Shown piece by piece: positions 24,362 to 33,140 of a DNA stretch of 51,228 bases. How positions within the stretch are numbered: position 1 is the first letter of the stretch; the number at the start of each line of letters is the position of its first letter. The stretch lies in contig JAJEHX010000036.1 in the NCBI GenBank assembly GCA_022823465.1, forward strand, positions 1 to 51,228, in the 5' to 3' direction. A program made the translations under genes and the position numbers. The notes under the pieces are model-generated. The model searched no databases. It was given only the letters and a program-made list of their open reading frames with translations, and was not told the origin of the DNA. This stretch comes from Candidatus Latescibacterota bacterium. GTDB taxonomy: Bacteria > JAAXHH01.

Positions 24362-25618
24362 CTATTTCCTGGTGAAAGCCAGGGTACCGCTCTTCAGCCG
24401 GGAGACATCCGGCACATTGGCGGCAATCAGGACTTCGTCAGGGGGCACCAGGAACACGGTATCGCCTTGTCGAACTTCCTGGCGCGCGGCCCTGTTCAAA
24501 GCGACCGGGGCGTTGTAACGGACGAGCACCCGCGTCCCCGGCGGAATGCGGGACCATCGGCGGACCTGCCTGCCGTGTTTTATCGTGCCCTTTGGGAAGA
24601 TATAGTAGGTATCGGACCGCTTGTAGGAAGGGCCGGCGATGTCGAAGGCCGTAGTGCCCCGTTCGATGACGGGGACGGCGGCCGTGACTGCCTGGATGTC
24701 TTCCGTGCGTTCGCGGTTGAGGTAAACCTTCGTTCCGACCGGGATCCTGTCCCAGTTCCTGATTTCATTCCCACGCATAATCGTACCTTTTGGAAAACGG
24801 TACACCGTGGTGGCGTCGTTGTACTCGCCCCGGGCAATGTGCCAGGCCGTGATGTTCTTCGTAATGACGTGTTCGGATTGCCGGGCGACCGCTTCGTCGT
24901 ACTTCCCGCGGTCGACGAGCCGGACCCTGGCGATATCGATGTCGGGATCCGGTATGAGCCGTCCCGCCCGTACGTCCGGGTCGTATAGTATGCTGTTGCG
25001 TGAATCCTTCGAGGTCAGGCCGGCACGGACCCGGCTGAAGTTGAACACGCCGGGGTCTTTCTTGCGTCCGCGGTGGGGCCGCTTTACCCACCTGTTCGGT
25101 CTGCCGTAGGCGACGCGGTAGTGTTCCAGCACGTTCCGATCAGGTATTTTGTACACCCGTTGCATCACCTCGATCAACCACTTGAGGGAACTGTACTGCG
25201 CCGATGTGAACGGGTCGTTGTGGTATCCCACCAGTTCGATGCCGATGGAATGACTGCTGATGTCCCTCAATCCATTCCACATGCTCAGGCCCGCGTGATT
25301 CGCCCTGTACCGCTTGTCCAGCGTCCGGTAGATGGTCCCGTTCCGGGCGACCAGGTAGTTGGAGTGCCCCCTGCGGGAAATGGTCCTCAAAGCGCTTGTC
25401 AAGCCGGATTCCGTGCTGTGGAGGACGATGAAACGGGTGGATTTGCGTAGTCGTTTCTTGAAGGACCGGGGCAGGTGCTTCTGGTAATCGACAAGCCTGG
25501 GCGCCGCGTGGAGTGCCACCGGTTCGAGAGCAGCGGGCCAGAGCAGGATCAGGCAGAAGGTCCAGACCGGAAAATGGACCAGCGCGAGGGATCTGTACTT
25601 CTTCGGGATCGAGGCCAT
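24362..25618 (-). CDS. N-acetylmuramoyl-L-alanine amidase with C-terminal LysM-like repeats
   Basis: A 418-residue exported protein: membrane or signal segment at about 14-40, then an Amidase_2 (PGRP-like) zinc domain. Visible ligands are His in FIVLHSTES, His in NVLEHYRVAYGRP and Asp in KKDPGVF. The C-terminus has three related modules (TAWHIARGEYNDATTVYRFPKG, TAFDIAGPSYKRSDTYYIFPKG and a shorter one) that look like LysM-type wall-binding repeats. The enzyme cuts the amide between muramic acid and the stem peptide. No clear ribosome site precedes the ATG. Confidence 0.85.
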   Translation of the reverse strand: MASIPKKYRSLALVHFPVWTFCLILLWPAALEPVALHAAPRLVDYQKHLPRSFKKRLRKSTRFIVLHSTESGLTSALRTISRRGHSNYLVARNGTIYRTLDKRYRANHAGLSMWNGLRDISSHSIGIELVGYHNDPFTSAQYSSLKWLIEVMQRVYKIPDRNVLEHYRVAYGRPNRWVKRPHRGRKKDPGVFNFSRVRAGLTSKDSRNSILYDPDVRAGRLIPDPDIDIARVRLVDRGKYDEAVARQSEHVITKNITAWHIARGEYNDATTVYRFPKGTIMRGNEIRNWDRIPVGTKVYLNRERTEDIQAVTAAVPVIERGTTAFDIAGPSYKRSDTYYIFPKGTIKHGRQVRRWSRIPPGTRVLVRYNAPVALNRAARQEVRQGDTVFLVPPDEVLIAANVPDVSRLKSGTLAFTRK

Positions 25619-25756
25619 CGTGTACGTATGTTAACGAACACGCGTGATTAGTACTACTACTTTTTCTTGAATTCTACCAACGGCAGCAGGTGAACGCCTG
25701 TAACTGCAGCAAGTGAGCGTCTGGCTGTCAACGCAGAAAAGCACCGGGAAAATCCA

Positions 25757-26890
25757 CTACCAGTTCGTGAAGGATCCGTCCTCCCGCCGCAGCATGCGGC
25801 CCTGGGACGGGCGGTAGGGAAATCGCTTCGCCGCTTCTTCGTCGAATTCCACCCCCAGGCCCGGACGGCGAGGCGGCAGCAGGTAGCCTTCTTCCCATTC
25901 GACCTGGGCGGGGAAGACATCCGGGAGCATGCCCGGAAGAACGGGCAGTTCCTGCACGCCGAAGTTCGGTGAGGCCAGGCTCAGGTGCAGGCAGGCCGCC
26001 GTGGACACGGGCCCGAGCGGATTGTGCGGCGCCAGGTCGATGTAGTGGGTCTCGCACCAGCCCGCGACTTTCCGCGCCTCGGTCAGTCCGCCGACGAGGC
26101 ACAGGTCGACGCGGGCGTAGTTGATCAGGTCTTCCTCGATCAGCTCCCGGAATTCCCATTTGCTTGTGAAGTGCTCGCCGACGCCAAGGGGCACGGCAAC
26201 GTGCTGCCTGAGCATCCGGTAGGACGCCTTGTTCTCGGAACGGAGGGGATCTTCGATGAAGAATGGCCGGTAGGGTTCGACAGCGCGGCAAAAGGAGATG
26301 GCTTCGGGCGGATCCAGCCGGGTGTGCACGTCACACAGCAGTTCGATATCGTCGCCCAGGGCTTCCCGCAGGGCCCGGAACTGCTCGATGCCCTTGCGTA
26401 CCGACCGCGTGGGTTCCAGCACTTCGCCTTCGTGGGGCAATCCCCAGCGGATGAACTTCCAGCCGTCTTCCACTTTAGCCCGCGCCTGGTCGACCAGTTC
26501 TTCGGACGGACCGTCGCCGCCGCAGTGCGTATAGCAGACCGCCTTGTCCCGGCACAGGCCGCCGAGCAGTTCGTAGACAGGAACGCCGAGGGCTTTTCCG
26601 TGGATGTCCCAAAGGGCTATGTCGATGGCGCTGACCGCGGCGGACAGGGCGTGGGCGCCGGGGAAGAAATTGCCGCGGAACATCACCTGCCAGAGGTGTT
26701 CCCTGCGCACCGGGTCCTGGCCGATGAGCTTTTCGCGGAGGGCCAGGACGATCTCCTTGACGGCCAGTTCACACCACGTCAGGCCGCTTTCGCCTATCCC
26801 GTAAATCCCTTCATCCGTCTCCACCTTGACGAAGAGATAGTTACGGTGGCCGCCGCAGACCGGGAAGACTTTGACGTCGGAAATGCGCAT
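25757..26890 (-). CDS. enolase-superfamily sugar-acid dehydratase (galactonate dehydratase-like)
   Basis: A protein of about 377 residues of the mandelate racemase/muconate lactonising group. Metal-site motifs are DVHTRLDPPEA, FFIEDPLRSEN and GVGEHFTSKWEF, and the catalytic His motif is HNPLGPVSTAA, as in D-galactonate and related dehydratases. I placed the start at the ATG giving MRISDVKVFPV, the first strand of the family; an upstream start at 27136 would read through the tandem repeat and the MsrB gene. No good ribosome site is visible. Exact sugar acid unknown. Confidence 0.88.
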   Translation of the reverse strand: MRISDVKVFPVCGGHRNYLFVKVETDEGIYGIGESGLTWCELAVKEIVLALREKLIGQDPVRREHLWQVMFRGNFFPGAHALSAAVSAIDIALWDIHGKALGVPVYELLGGLCRDKAVCYTHCGGDGPSEELVDQARAKVEDGWKFIRWGLPHEGEVLEPTRSVRKGIEQFRALREALGDDIELLCDVHTRLDPPEAISFCRAVEPYRPFFIEDPLRSENKASYRMLRQHVAVPLGVGEHFTSKWEFRELIEEDLINYARVDLCLVGGLTEARKVAGWCETHYIDLAPHNPLGPVSTAACLHLSLASPNFGVQELPVLPGMLPDVFPAQVEWEEGYLLPPRRPGLGVEFDEEAAKRFPYRPSQGRMLRREDGSFTNW

Positions 26891-26909
26891 GGGTATCGCG
26901 GGCTCGCGG

Positions 26910-27001
26910 CTCGTTGCCGGGAGCCCGCTACTCGTTCCTTGCCGGGATCCTGCTGCTCGATTTTTGCCCGGAACCTGCTTGCTCGTTCCTTGCCAGGGTC
27001 C
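26910..27001. repeat. imperfect tandem repeat, about four units of 21-26 bp
   Basis: Units begin with CTCG at 26910, 26931, 26956 and 26982 and share the pattern CTCGTTCCTTGCCGGGATCC. The block lies upstream of the enolase start and downstream of the MsrB stop on the minus strand. Function unknown. Confidence 0.75.
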
Positions 27002-27024
27002 GTCACCTTTCCGCGACCGCGAGC

Positions 27025-27585
27025 CTACTCCTCGGGCTCGAAATCCAGGGACGCGGAGTTCATGCAGTACCGGAGACCCGTGGGCCTCGGCCCGTCGGTG
27101 AACACGTGGCCCAGGTGGGAGTCGCACCGCTTGCACAATACCTCGGTGCGGATCATGCCGAAGCTGCGGTCCGTTTCCTCGGCGATGTTCTCTTCGGCGA
27201 CCGGCTCATAGAAACTGGGCCATCCCGTGCCCGAGTCGTACTTGGTTTTGGACGAGAACAGCGGCGTGCCGCAACCGATGCACTTGTAGACCCCGTCTTC
27301 ATAGTGCTTGTCGTACTTGCCCGTAAAGGCCCGTTCCGTGCCCTTTTCCCGTGTGATGGCGTACTGCTGGTCGGTAAGTCGTTCTTTCCATTCTTCTTTG
27401 GTCCTGACCACTTTATCCACTGTAACGGCTCCTTTCTTCGTTCCGTCGGACGCGACCTCGACGATGGTCACTTTCTCTGCCGCGCCGGACTTGCCCTGGG
27501 CCGCCGCTTCATCATCTTTCGCCATGTCCGAATCGCACGCGGTCAAAAAGGCCCATGCGGCCGCGATCACAATGACTTTGTACAT
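27025..27585 (-). CDS. lipoprotein peptide-methionine (R)-S-oxide reductase
   Basis: A 186-residue MsrB with a lipoprotein signal (lipobox LTAC, Cys17), so it is anchored in the periplasm. The catalytic domain has two zinc-binding CxxC pairs (CIGC, CKRC), [17 protein letters not shown] and the active-site RYCMNSASL with Cys174. It repairs the R-form of oxidised methionine in exported proteins. GGGAGGTGG precedes the ATG. Its start lies 15 bases after the glyA stop, so they are probably co-transcribed. Confidence 0.95.
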   Translation of the reverse strand: MYKVIVIAAAWAFLTACDSDMAKDDEAAAQGKSGAAEKVTIVEVASDGTKKGAVTVDKVVRTKEEWKERLTDQQYAITREKGTERAFTGKYDKHYEDGVYKCIGCGTPLFSSKTKYDSGTGWPSFYEPVAEENIAEETDRSFGMIRTEVLCKRCDSHLGHVFTDGPRPTGLRYCMNSASLDFEPEE

Positions 27586-27600
27586 GACACCACCTCCCGG

Positions 27601-28869
27601 TCAACGATTGTGCTCGGTCGTGGAAATCCCGGGGACGGGAAAACCGGCGCAGAGTTCCCTGACCTCGTCATGGATCGACGACAGTTTCTCGTCGTTTCCG
27701 TGATTATCGATCGCCGCGTTGATCCAGTCGGCGATCCTCTTCATCTCGGGTTCCTTCATCCCCCGCGTCGTGGCCGCCGGCGTGCCGATACGGATCCCGC
27801 TGGGGCTGAAGGGCGATCTCGTATCGAAGGGCACCGTGTTCTTGTTCGCGGTCAGTCCGGCCTTGTCGAGGGCGGTTTCGGCGTCTTTGCCTATGATACC
27901 CTTGTTGGTCAGGTCCACCAGCACGAGGTGGTTGTCGGTCCCGCCGGAAACGAGATCGAAACCGTGCTCGAGCAGCGCCTCGGCCAGGGCCTTCGCGTTG
28001 GCCACGATCTGCCCGGCGTAGTCCTTGAACTCGGGTTGCATGGCCTCCTTGAAGGTCAGCGCCTTGGCGGCCGTAATGTGATCGTGGGGGCCGCCCTGCA
28101 GTCCGGGGAACACGGCCCGGTCGATGTCCTTTGCGTACTTCTTGTGACACATGATGATCGCGCTGCGCGGACCACGCAGTGTCTTGTGGGTGGTCGTCGT
28201 GACGACGTCGGTGAAGGGCAGCGGGCTGGGATGGACGCCGCCCACGATGAGTCCAGAGATATGGGAGATATCCGCCATGGGCACGGCGCCGACTTCGTCG
28301 GCAATGGATTTGAAGGCCTCGAAGTCGAACTGCCGCGGATAGGCCGTGGCGCCTGAGATAATCAGCTTCGGCCGGTGTTCGAGGGCCAGGCCGCGGACCT
28401 CGTCCATGTCGATACGGCCCGTCTCCTTCCGAACCCCATAGGAAACCACGTTATAGGACTTGCCGGAGTAGTTGACGTGCAGTCCGTGGGTCAGGTGGCC
28501 GCCCTGGTCGAGCTTCATGCCCATGATCGTGTCGCCGTAGTCCAGCAGGCCGAACATGACCGCGGTATTGGCCGGGCTGCCCGAATAGCACTGCACGTTG
28601 ACGTGCTCGGCCCCGAAGAGGGCCTTGGCCCGCCGTCGGGCGAGGTTTTCGATCTTGTCGATGTATTCCTGTCCACCGTAGTACCGTTTGCCCGGATATC
28701 CTTCCGAGTACTTGTTGGTCAGCACGGAACCCATAGCTTCCAGAATGGCTGGCGAGACGTAGTTTTCCGAAGGGATGAGTTCGATCCCGTCCCGTTGCCG
28801 TTCCCTTTCGGCGACCAGCAGGTCGTACAACTCCTCGTCCCGTTGCCGTACGGCGGAAAAGTCCTGCAT
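27601..28869 (-). CDS. glyA: serine hydroxymethyltransferase
   Basis: A PLP enzyme of about 422 residues that interconverts serine and glycine with tetrahydrofolate. Motifs include [31 protein letters not shown] and the Schiff-base Lys in [14 protein letters not shown] chose the ATG at 28869 ([14 protein letters not shown]), eight bases after GGAG; an ATG 12 bases upstream is possible, and a longer frame from 29001 has an N-terminus unlike the family. Confidence 0.95.
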   Translation of the reverse strand: MQDFSAVRQRDEELYDLLVAERERQRDGIELIPSENYVSPAILEAMGSVLTNKYSEGYPGKRYYGGQEYIDKIENLARRRAKALFGAEHVNVQCYSGSPANTAVMFGLLDYGDTIMGMKLDQGGHLTHGLHVNYSGKSYNVVSYGVRKETGRIDMDEVRGLALEHRPKLIISGATAYPRQFDFEAFKSIADEVGAVPMADISHISGLIVGGVHPSPLPFTDVVTTTTHKTLRGPRSAIIMCHKKYAKDIDRAVFPGLQGGPHDHITAAKALTFKEAMQPEFKDYAGQIVANAKALAEALLEHGFDLVSGGTDNHLVLVDLTNKGIIGKDAETALDKAGLTANKNTVPFDTRSPFSPSGIRIGTPAATTRGMKEPEMKRIADWINAAIDNHGNDEKLSSIHDEVRELCAGFPVPGISTTEHNR

Positions 28870-29001
28870 TATCGGCTCCATGTCCTGCGTCTGCGCGAAC
28901 TGGCGGGGATCGGACAGAACCGACCTGTGACCGTCCCGGATCTCTTGCCGTACGATCCGGGTCGTGTTTCGCCAACCTTCCACAGGCCCCCAAACCCCCA
29001 T

Positions 29002-29397
29002 GACTTACGGATTTATAGTAAGAAAATCGGAAGAGACTCGCAAGCGAAAAGGGACGTGATTGACCTGATCCGTCGCGGGATCCGGCGACAGATCCGGCGC
29101 GGTTGACTAGATGCGGTACCGCGGTATGTCCAGGTGCATGCTGAGCGCCGAAACATGAAAACGATCAACGAGATGTCAAAGTCAGATTTATCTCACACTA
29201 AAGCACGACGGGGGATCAATTTTTACAATACAGTTCGAGATTTGCGCGGTGGTCCATACTAAAACTCTATAGATCAAGTCTATCCGAGATCACGTAAAGT
29301 ACTCCCCGGTGGACGACGGTCGGCGCATGCCGGTTGACGGAGGTCATTTGCAACTCGTATCATGTTGATGCCATCAAACCGCCGCGAAGGAGCCGAA
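29002..29397. other. non-coding gap with three 12-bp tandem repeats
   Basis: About 395 bases between glyA (minus) and the small membrane protein gene (plus), expected to hold divergent promoters. No confident promoter is seen. At 29067-29102 the unit GATCCGKCGNNN occurs three times in a row (GATCCGTCGCGG, GATCCGGCGACA, GATCCGGCGCGG). The rest is AT-richer and shows no RNA gene that I recognise. Confidence 0.6.
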
Positions 29398-29604
29398 ATG
29401 TCAGAACAGGATCAACTGGACGTACCATCGACGCGGTGGGATTTCCTCGTCGAACGCCTGAACAAGATTGACAGCCGCCTCTCTGCCCTCGAAGATGCCC
29501 AGAAACACGTGGCGACGAAGATGTGGGTCGTCGGCACGGGACTGACGACCATAGTCGTGCTCACCGGACTGATTATCAACCTGCTCAACTACCTCAAGCC
29601 CTGA
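29398..29604 (+). CDS. small coiled-coil membrane protein
   Basis: A 68-residue protein: residues about 10-38 form a short coiled coil (WDFLVERLNKIDSRLSALEDAQ) and about 41-63 one membrane helix (MWVVGTGLTTIVVLTGLIINLL). The ATG at 29398 follows AAGGAG; an upstream ATG at 29362 would add 12 residues. The plan resembles holin-associated XhlA-like proteins, but no phage genes are near. It ends one base from the stop of the convergent transporter gene. Confidence 0.6.
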   Translation: MSEQDQLDVPSTRWDFLVERLNKIDSRLSALEDAQKHVATKMWVVGTGLTTIVVLTGLIINLLNYLKP

Positions 29605-29605
29605 T

Positions 29606-31090
29606 TCATTTCTGCAGCATGCCGGCTGCGCTCACGACGAAGGCCGAGAGGAGCACCACCGTGGAGAGCACGCCGAGCACGAGCATGGCGGGCCGGGTGC
29701 GGTAGGCGGGGGGCAGTTTGAAATTCAGGTAGACGGCCGCGAAGCAGACCAGGCCCACGCCCATGTTGGTCGCCAGGAGGGCCACGATCTGCGTGATCAG
29801 GTCGAAGGTGATGTCGCTCCAAATCGCCACGGCGGAAGAGATGAAGAACCAGATCACGATGTAGGTCTGCAGCCTGCGGTAGGAATAGGACGCAAACCGT
29901 GGCCAGACGGCCGTCAGGAACTCGTGGGCGAAACGGGTCAGCGCTTCCGGGATAGTGGCCAGCGTCCCCCAGAGGGCGGCGAGAATGGCCACGTAGTACA
30001 CCGGGATGAGAGCCGCGTGGATCTGCGCCCAGATGGAGGACTGTCTCGTCAGCAGGTCCCACGCGTTGCCGGGCAGGATCGTCTGCCGCGGGTAGAGCAC
30101 GACTGCCCCGGCGATCATGAAGGCGGCGGTGACGATGAACAGCACGAGCGCCCCCATGGATACGTCCCACTTGAGGGGAGACAGCAGCACGCGCATGCGC
30201 TTCACCTGGGAAGCATCCTCCTTGAGGTAGTTGATCTTCAGCGTGCCGTCGATCCGGCCGCCGAGCCGTCCTACCTCGGGATTCCTCGTCAATCCCCAGC
30301 CCCGAAGCGCCACCCAGCCGGAATAGGCCAGGTAGGTGCTCAACGTGCCGCCTACATAGCCGAAAACCGTCACCAGGTTCAGGAAGTAATCGTTCCGCGC
30401 GGCCGACGGCGCCCAGTCGGGTGCGGCGGGCAGGTTCCCGATGGACAGCGTGCCGAAGAGGATGCCGCTGACGCTGGGCCAGACGATGATCGTGGCCAGG
30501 ATGGTGCCGGTAACCAGGATGCCGCAGATGATGATCTGCTGCTTTTCAAGGATATCGTAGGAAGTGAGCAGGCTCAGCCCGATGGCCAGGCCGAGGAACA
30601 CCGTAGTAATCAGGTTCTCCCAGAAGGTATCCGTCGGGCCCACGGGCAGCGAATCCGTGAAGATATGGACGACGAGGTTGCCGCAGGGCTTGGCGACCGC
30701 CGTCAAGGCGATGCTGAGGGCGAGCAGTTCGATGGTCAACAGCGTCAGGATGAACCATCCCCGGGGACCCGGCAACTTCGCCAGCATGCGGCCGAAGGGC
30801 TGACCGCTCACCGCCGTGAAGCGGCCCAGCAAGTACGTCACAGCAACGCCCTTGACCAGTACGCTCAGCAGGATGAGCCAGAGCAGGCCGTATTCCGCCC
30901 ATGCGCCCACGCCGGTGACCAGAATGGTCTCTCCCGCGCCTACGGCCATGGAGGCCACCAGCGCGGCGGGTCCGAAGAAACCGAGCATCAGCCGGAACTT
31001 CTTCCATGACCACGGTTCCGCGTAGACGCCGGTGGGTTCGGGAATGGACAGGTATCTTGATGATTCGGTAGAATCTGAAGCCTGGTTCAT
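29606..31090 (-). CDS. Nramp-like transporter lacking the canonical metal motif
   Basis: A 494-residue membrane protein with about 11 helices and Nramp-like order (GFFGPAALVASMAVGAGETILVTGVGAW in helix 1). The metal-binding DPGN of classical manganese/iron Nramps is GAGE here (51-54), and the helix-6 region reads GYVGGTLSTYLAY instead of a MPH motif. It belongs with Nramp-related proteins whose substrate is not manganese or iron in the usual way. The gene is divergent from the phosphoesterase gene. Confidence 0.8.
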   Translation of the reverse strand: MNQASDSTESSRYLSIPEPTGVYAEPWSWKKFRLMLGFFGPAALVASMAVGAGETILVTGVGAWAEYGLLWLILLSVLVKGVAVTYLLGRFTAVSGQPFGRMLAKLPGPRGWFILTLLTIELLALSIALTAVAKPCGNLVVHIFTDSLPVGPTDTFWENLITTVFLGLAIGLSLLTSYDILEKQQIIICGILVTGTILATIIVWPSVSGILFGTLSIGNLPAAPDWAPSAARNDYFLNLVTVFGYVGGTLSTYLAYSGWVALRGWGLTRNPEVGRLGGRIDGTLKINYLKEDASQVKRMRVLLSPLKWDVSMGALVLFIVTAAFMIAGAVVLYPRQTILPGNAWDLLTRQSSIWAQIHAALIPVYYVAILAALWGTLATIPEALTRFAHEFLTAVWPRFASYSYRRLQTYIVIWFFISSAVAIWSDITFDLITQIVALLATNMGVGLVCFAAVYLNFKLPPAYRTRPAMLVLGVLSTVVLLSAFVVSAAGMLQK

Positions 31091-31290
31091 GGAATTGAAA
31101 TGATATGATCACGCAGTCGTCATATCAAGCATTTATACTGTTGATGAACCATTCGGCTGGTTAAAACGCACGACTGACTCTGAAAGCCAGAACGCGGGAC
31201 CGGCACAACCGGCATATTCCGGTCCATAAAACTCTGTTTCAACAGGCGTCTACTTTGTATAATCAATCCATACATTCCTCTTGTGTCGAA

Positions 31291-31337
31291 GTGGATGGCC
31301 CACCGGCCATCCACACGTTTTCCGGATCCTGATCCGG
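31291..31337 (+). promoter_or_regulatory. two consecutive hairpins in the phosphoesterase leader
   Basis: GTGGATGGCC (31291-31300) pairs perfectly with GGCCATCCAC (31305-31314) around CACC. Eight bases later CCGGATC pairs with GATCCGG (31322-31337) around CT. The second ends just before the AAAGGAAG ribosome site (about 31344). They could act as attenuator or operator; function is inferred. Confidence 0.45.
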
Positions 31338-31358
31338 CGGTTGAAAGGAAGCCATCCG

Positions 31359-32921
31359 ATGGACACCGGTCTTAAACCGATCACAGATGAAACAGGCGGG
31401 TCATCGGCCCGACCCGCAGAACGCGAAGCCCTGACCCGGAGAGCCTTTCTCAAGCAGGCAGCCTTCGCGGCCGCGGCGATGGCCGCCCCCTTTCCCGTGC
31501 TGGCGGACCCGTACGCGCCGCAGGCCAGAAGCGCCGCGGTGGCCGGCGTGCGCCCGGTCCGTGTTTCCGGCCGCGTCCTGTCCGGTAGCGCAGGTCTGGC
31601 CGGCGTCGCGGTAACGGACGGATTGACGGTCACCGCCACGGACGGGGATGGCCGTTTCGAAATCGTGTCCAACACGCTCCAGTCCTTCGTATCGATCTCC
31701 ACGCCCGACGGCTACGCTTTGGAACAGAATCCAAGCGGGACGGCCTCCTTCTACCGGCCGATCACGCCGGACGACTCGGGGGCGATGGCCGCCCGCTTCG
31801 ACCTCGCGGAACTGGACGGATCGGATGAACGCCATGGATTCCTGGTACTGGCCGATCCGCAGACCCAGGATGCCTACGAAATGGGACTCTTCCACGCGGA
31901 GACCGTGCCGGACGTGAAGGCGACCGAGGCCGCGCTGGCCGGCCGCCGGCTTTTCGGCGTGGGCTGCGGGGATATCATGTTCGACGATCTGACCCTGTAC
32001 CCCGAGTATGAACGAGGCGTCCTCCGAATGGGCATGCCCTTCTTTCAGGTCGTCGGCAACCACGACCTGGACTTCGGCCCCTCCGACGACGGATCCGTCC
32101 GCACGTTCAGCCGCCACTTCGGACCCAACTTCTATTCCTTCGAACGCGGGGAAATCCACTATATCGTGCTGGACAACGTGTTCTGGCACGGAGAAGGCTA
32201 CATCGGCTACGTAACCGACGATCAGCTCAATTGGATCGCCCAGGACCTCGCCCTCATCGAACCCGGCAGGACCGTGGCGGTCTTCAATCACATCCCCCAG
32301 TACACCACGCGGCATATCAGAACCGGGGACGACAGTCCGTCCATTTCATCCACGACCGTGAATAACGAGCGCATGTACCGCCTGCTGGAACCCTACAAGG
32401 CCCACGTGTTCTCCGGTCACGTCCACGAACACGAGCATATTTTCGAAGGCGGGGTGCACGAGATCGTCCAGGGCACGGTCTGCGGCGCCTGGTGGAGCGG
32501 CCCCATCTGCTGGGATGGGACGCCCAACGGATACGGTGTCTACGAGGTCGACGGTCCGGATATACGATGGCGCTACAAGTCTACGGGCAGGGACGACGCG
32601 CACCAGATGCGCGTATACCCCCGTGGCAGCGATCCGAAGGCGCCGGACGAGATCGTCGCGAACATCTGGGACTGGGAGTCCGAATGGCGCGTCGTCTGGT
32701 ATGAAGACGGCATGCGGAAGGGGGCGATGGCACGGAGACCCGGGACGGATCCTCTTGCGGAGTCCCTGCACAGGGGATCGGACATTCCCGAACGCCGCCC
32801 ATGGGTGGAACCGGTCCCCACGAATCATCTATTCTATGCGCCTGTTTCACCCGAGGCGGGGAAAGTGGTGGTCGAGGCGACGGACCGCTTCGGCAGGACG
32901 TACACGGCCGAACCGGGCTGA
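31359..32921 (+). CDS. Tat-exported calcineurin-like phosphoesterase
   Basis: About 520 residues. A twin-arginine signal is clear (LTRRAFLKQAAFAAAAMAA), so the folded enzyme is exported. An N-terminal carboxypeptidase-regulatory-like beta domain (VSGRVLSGSAGLAGVAVTDG) precedes the metallophosphoesterase core with ADPQTQ, GDIMF, VVGNHDLDFG, FNHIPQYT and FSGHVHEHEH as metal ligands, then a C-terminal beta domain. This three-part plan is that of MetallophosN/MetallophosC proteins. Substrate unknown. The ATG at 31359 follows AAAGGAAG; the longer frame from 31281 is unlikely because the hairpins would lie inside it. Confidence 0.9.
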   Translation: MDTGLKPITDETGGSSARPAEREALTRRAFLKQAAFAAAAMAAPFPVLADPYAPQARSAAVAGVRPVRVSGRVLSGSAGLAGVAVTDGLTVTATDGDGRFEIVSNTLQSFVSISTPDGYALEQNPSGTASFYRPITPDDSGAMAARFDLAELDGSDERHGFLVLADPQTQDAYEMGLFHAETVPDVKATEAALAGRRLFGVGCGDIMFDDLTLYPEYERGVLRMGMPFFQVVGNHDLDFGPSDDGSVRTFSRHFGPNFYSFERGEIHYIVLDNVFWHGEGYIGYVTDDQLNWIAQDLALIEPGRTVAVFNHIPQYTTRHIRTGDDSPSISSTTVNNERMYRLLEPYKAHVFSGHVHEHEHIFEGGVHEIVQGTVCGAWWSGPICWDGTPNGYGVYEVDGPDIRWRYKSTGRDDAHQMRVYPRGSDPKAPDEIVANIWDWESEWRVVWYEDGMRKGAMARRPGTDPLAESLHRGSDIPERRPWVEPVPTNHLFYAPVSPEAGKVVVEATDRFGRTYTAEPG

Positions 32922-33032
32922 GGCCGACGCAACCGAGTATAACTGAGGCTGGGCTGATGCAGCCGAACCGAACTGAGGCTGGACCGGCGCAACCGAGTCG
33001 AGTCAGGGCTGGGCCGACGCAGCCGCACGTAA
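32911..33032. repeat. 30-bp tandem repeat, four copies
   Basis: Units at about 32911, 32943, 32973 and 33003 share CTGAGGCTGGGCCGACGCAA and CCGA-type ends, with a 30-base period. The first overlaps the end of the phosphoesterase gene. The block fills most of the gap before the PHP gene. Confidence 0.85.
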
Positions 33033-33140
33033 ATCCGGTTTGTGCCCGGACCTTGCACAGACGCACAATAAGTGATCGTCGGTCACATGTAGAATCCTAT
33101 TCACTGCAACACGGCACCGCCGGACTCAAGGGAGCGTATT

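Noticed and set aside
23417-24988. Long plus-strand frame opposite the symporter and amidase genes
   Set aside because: It runs antisense across two well-supported genes and shows no recognisable domain.
26891-27136. Longer N-terminus of the enolase-superfamily gene
   Set aside because: It would read through the tandem repeat and overlap the MsrB gene; the family starts at the MRISDVKVF strand.
29225-29260. tRNA T-arm-like AGTTCGAGAT
   Set aside because: No flanking stems, anticodon arm or acceptor pairing could be built.
31235-31263. TATAAT box upstream of the phosphoesterase gene
   Set aside because: A perfect -10 hexamer lies at 31258-31263, but no acceptable -35 box is at proper distance, so I do not list it as a promoter.
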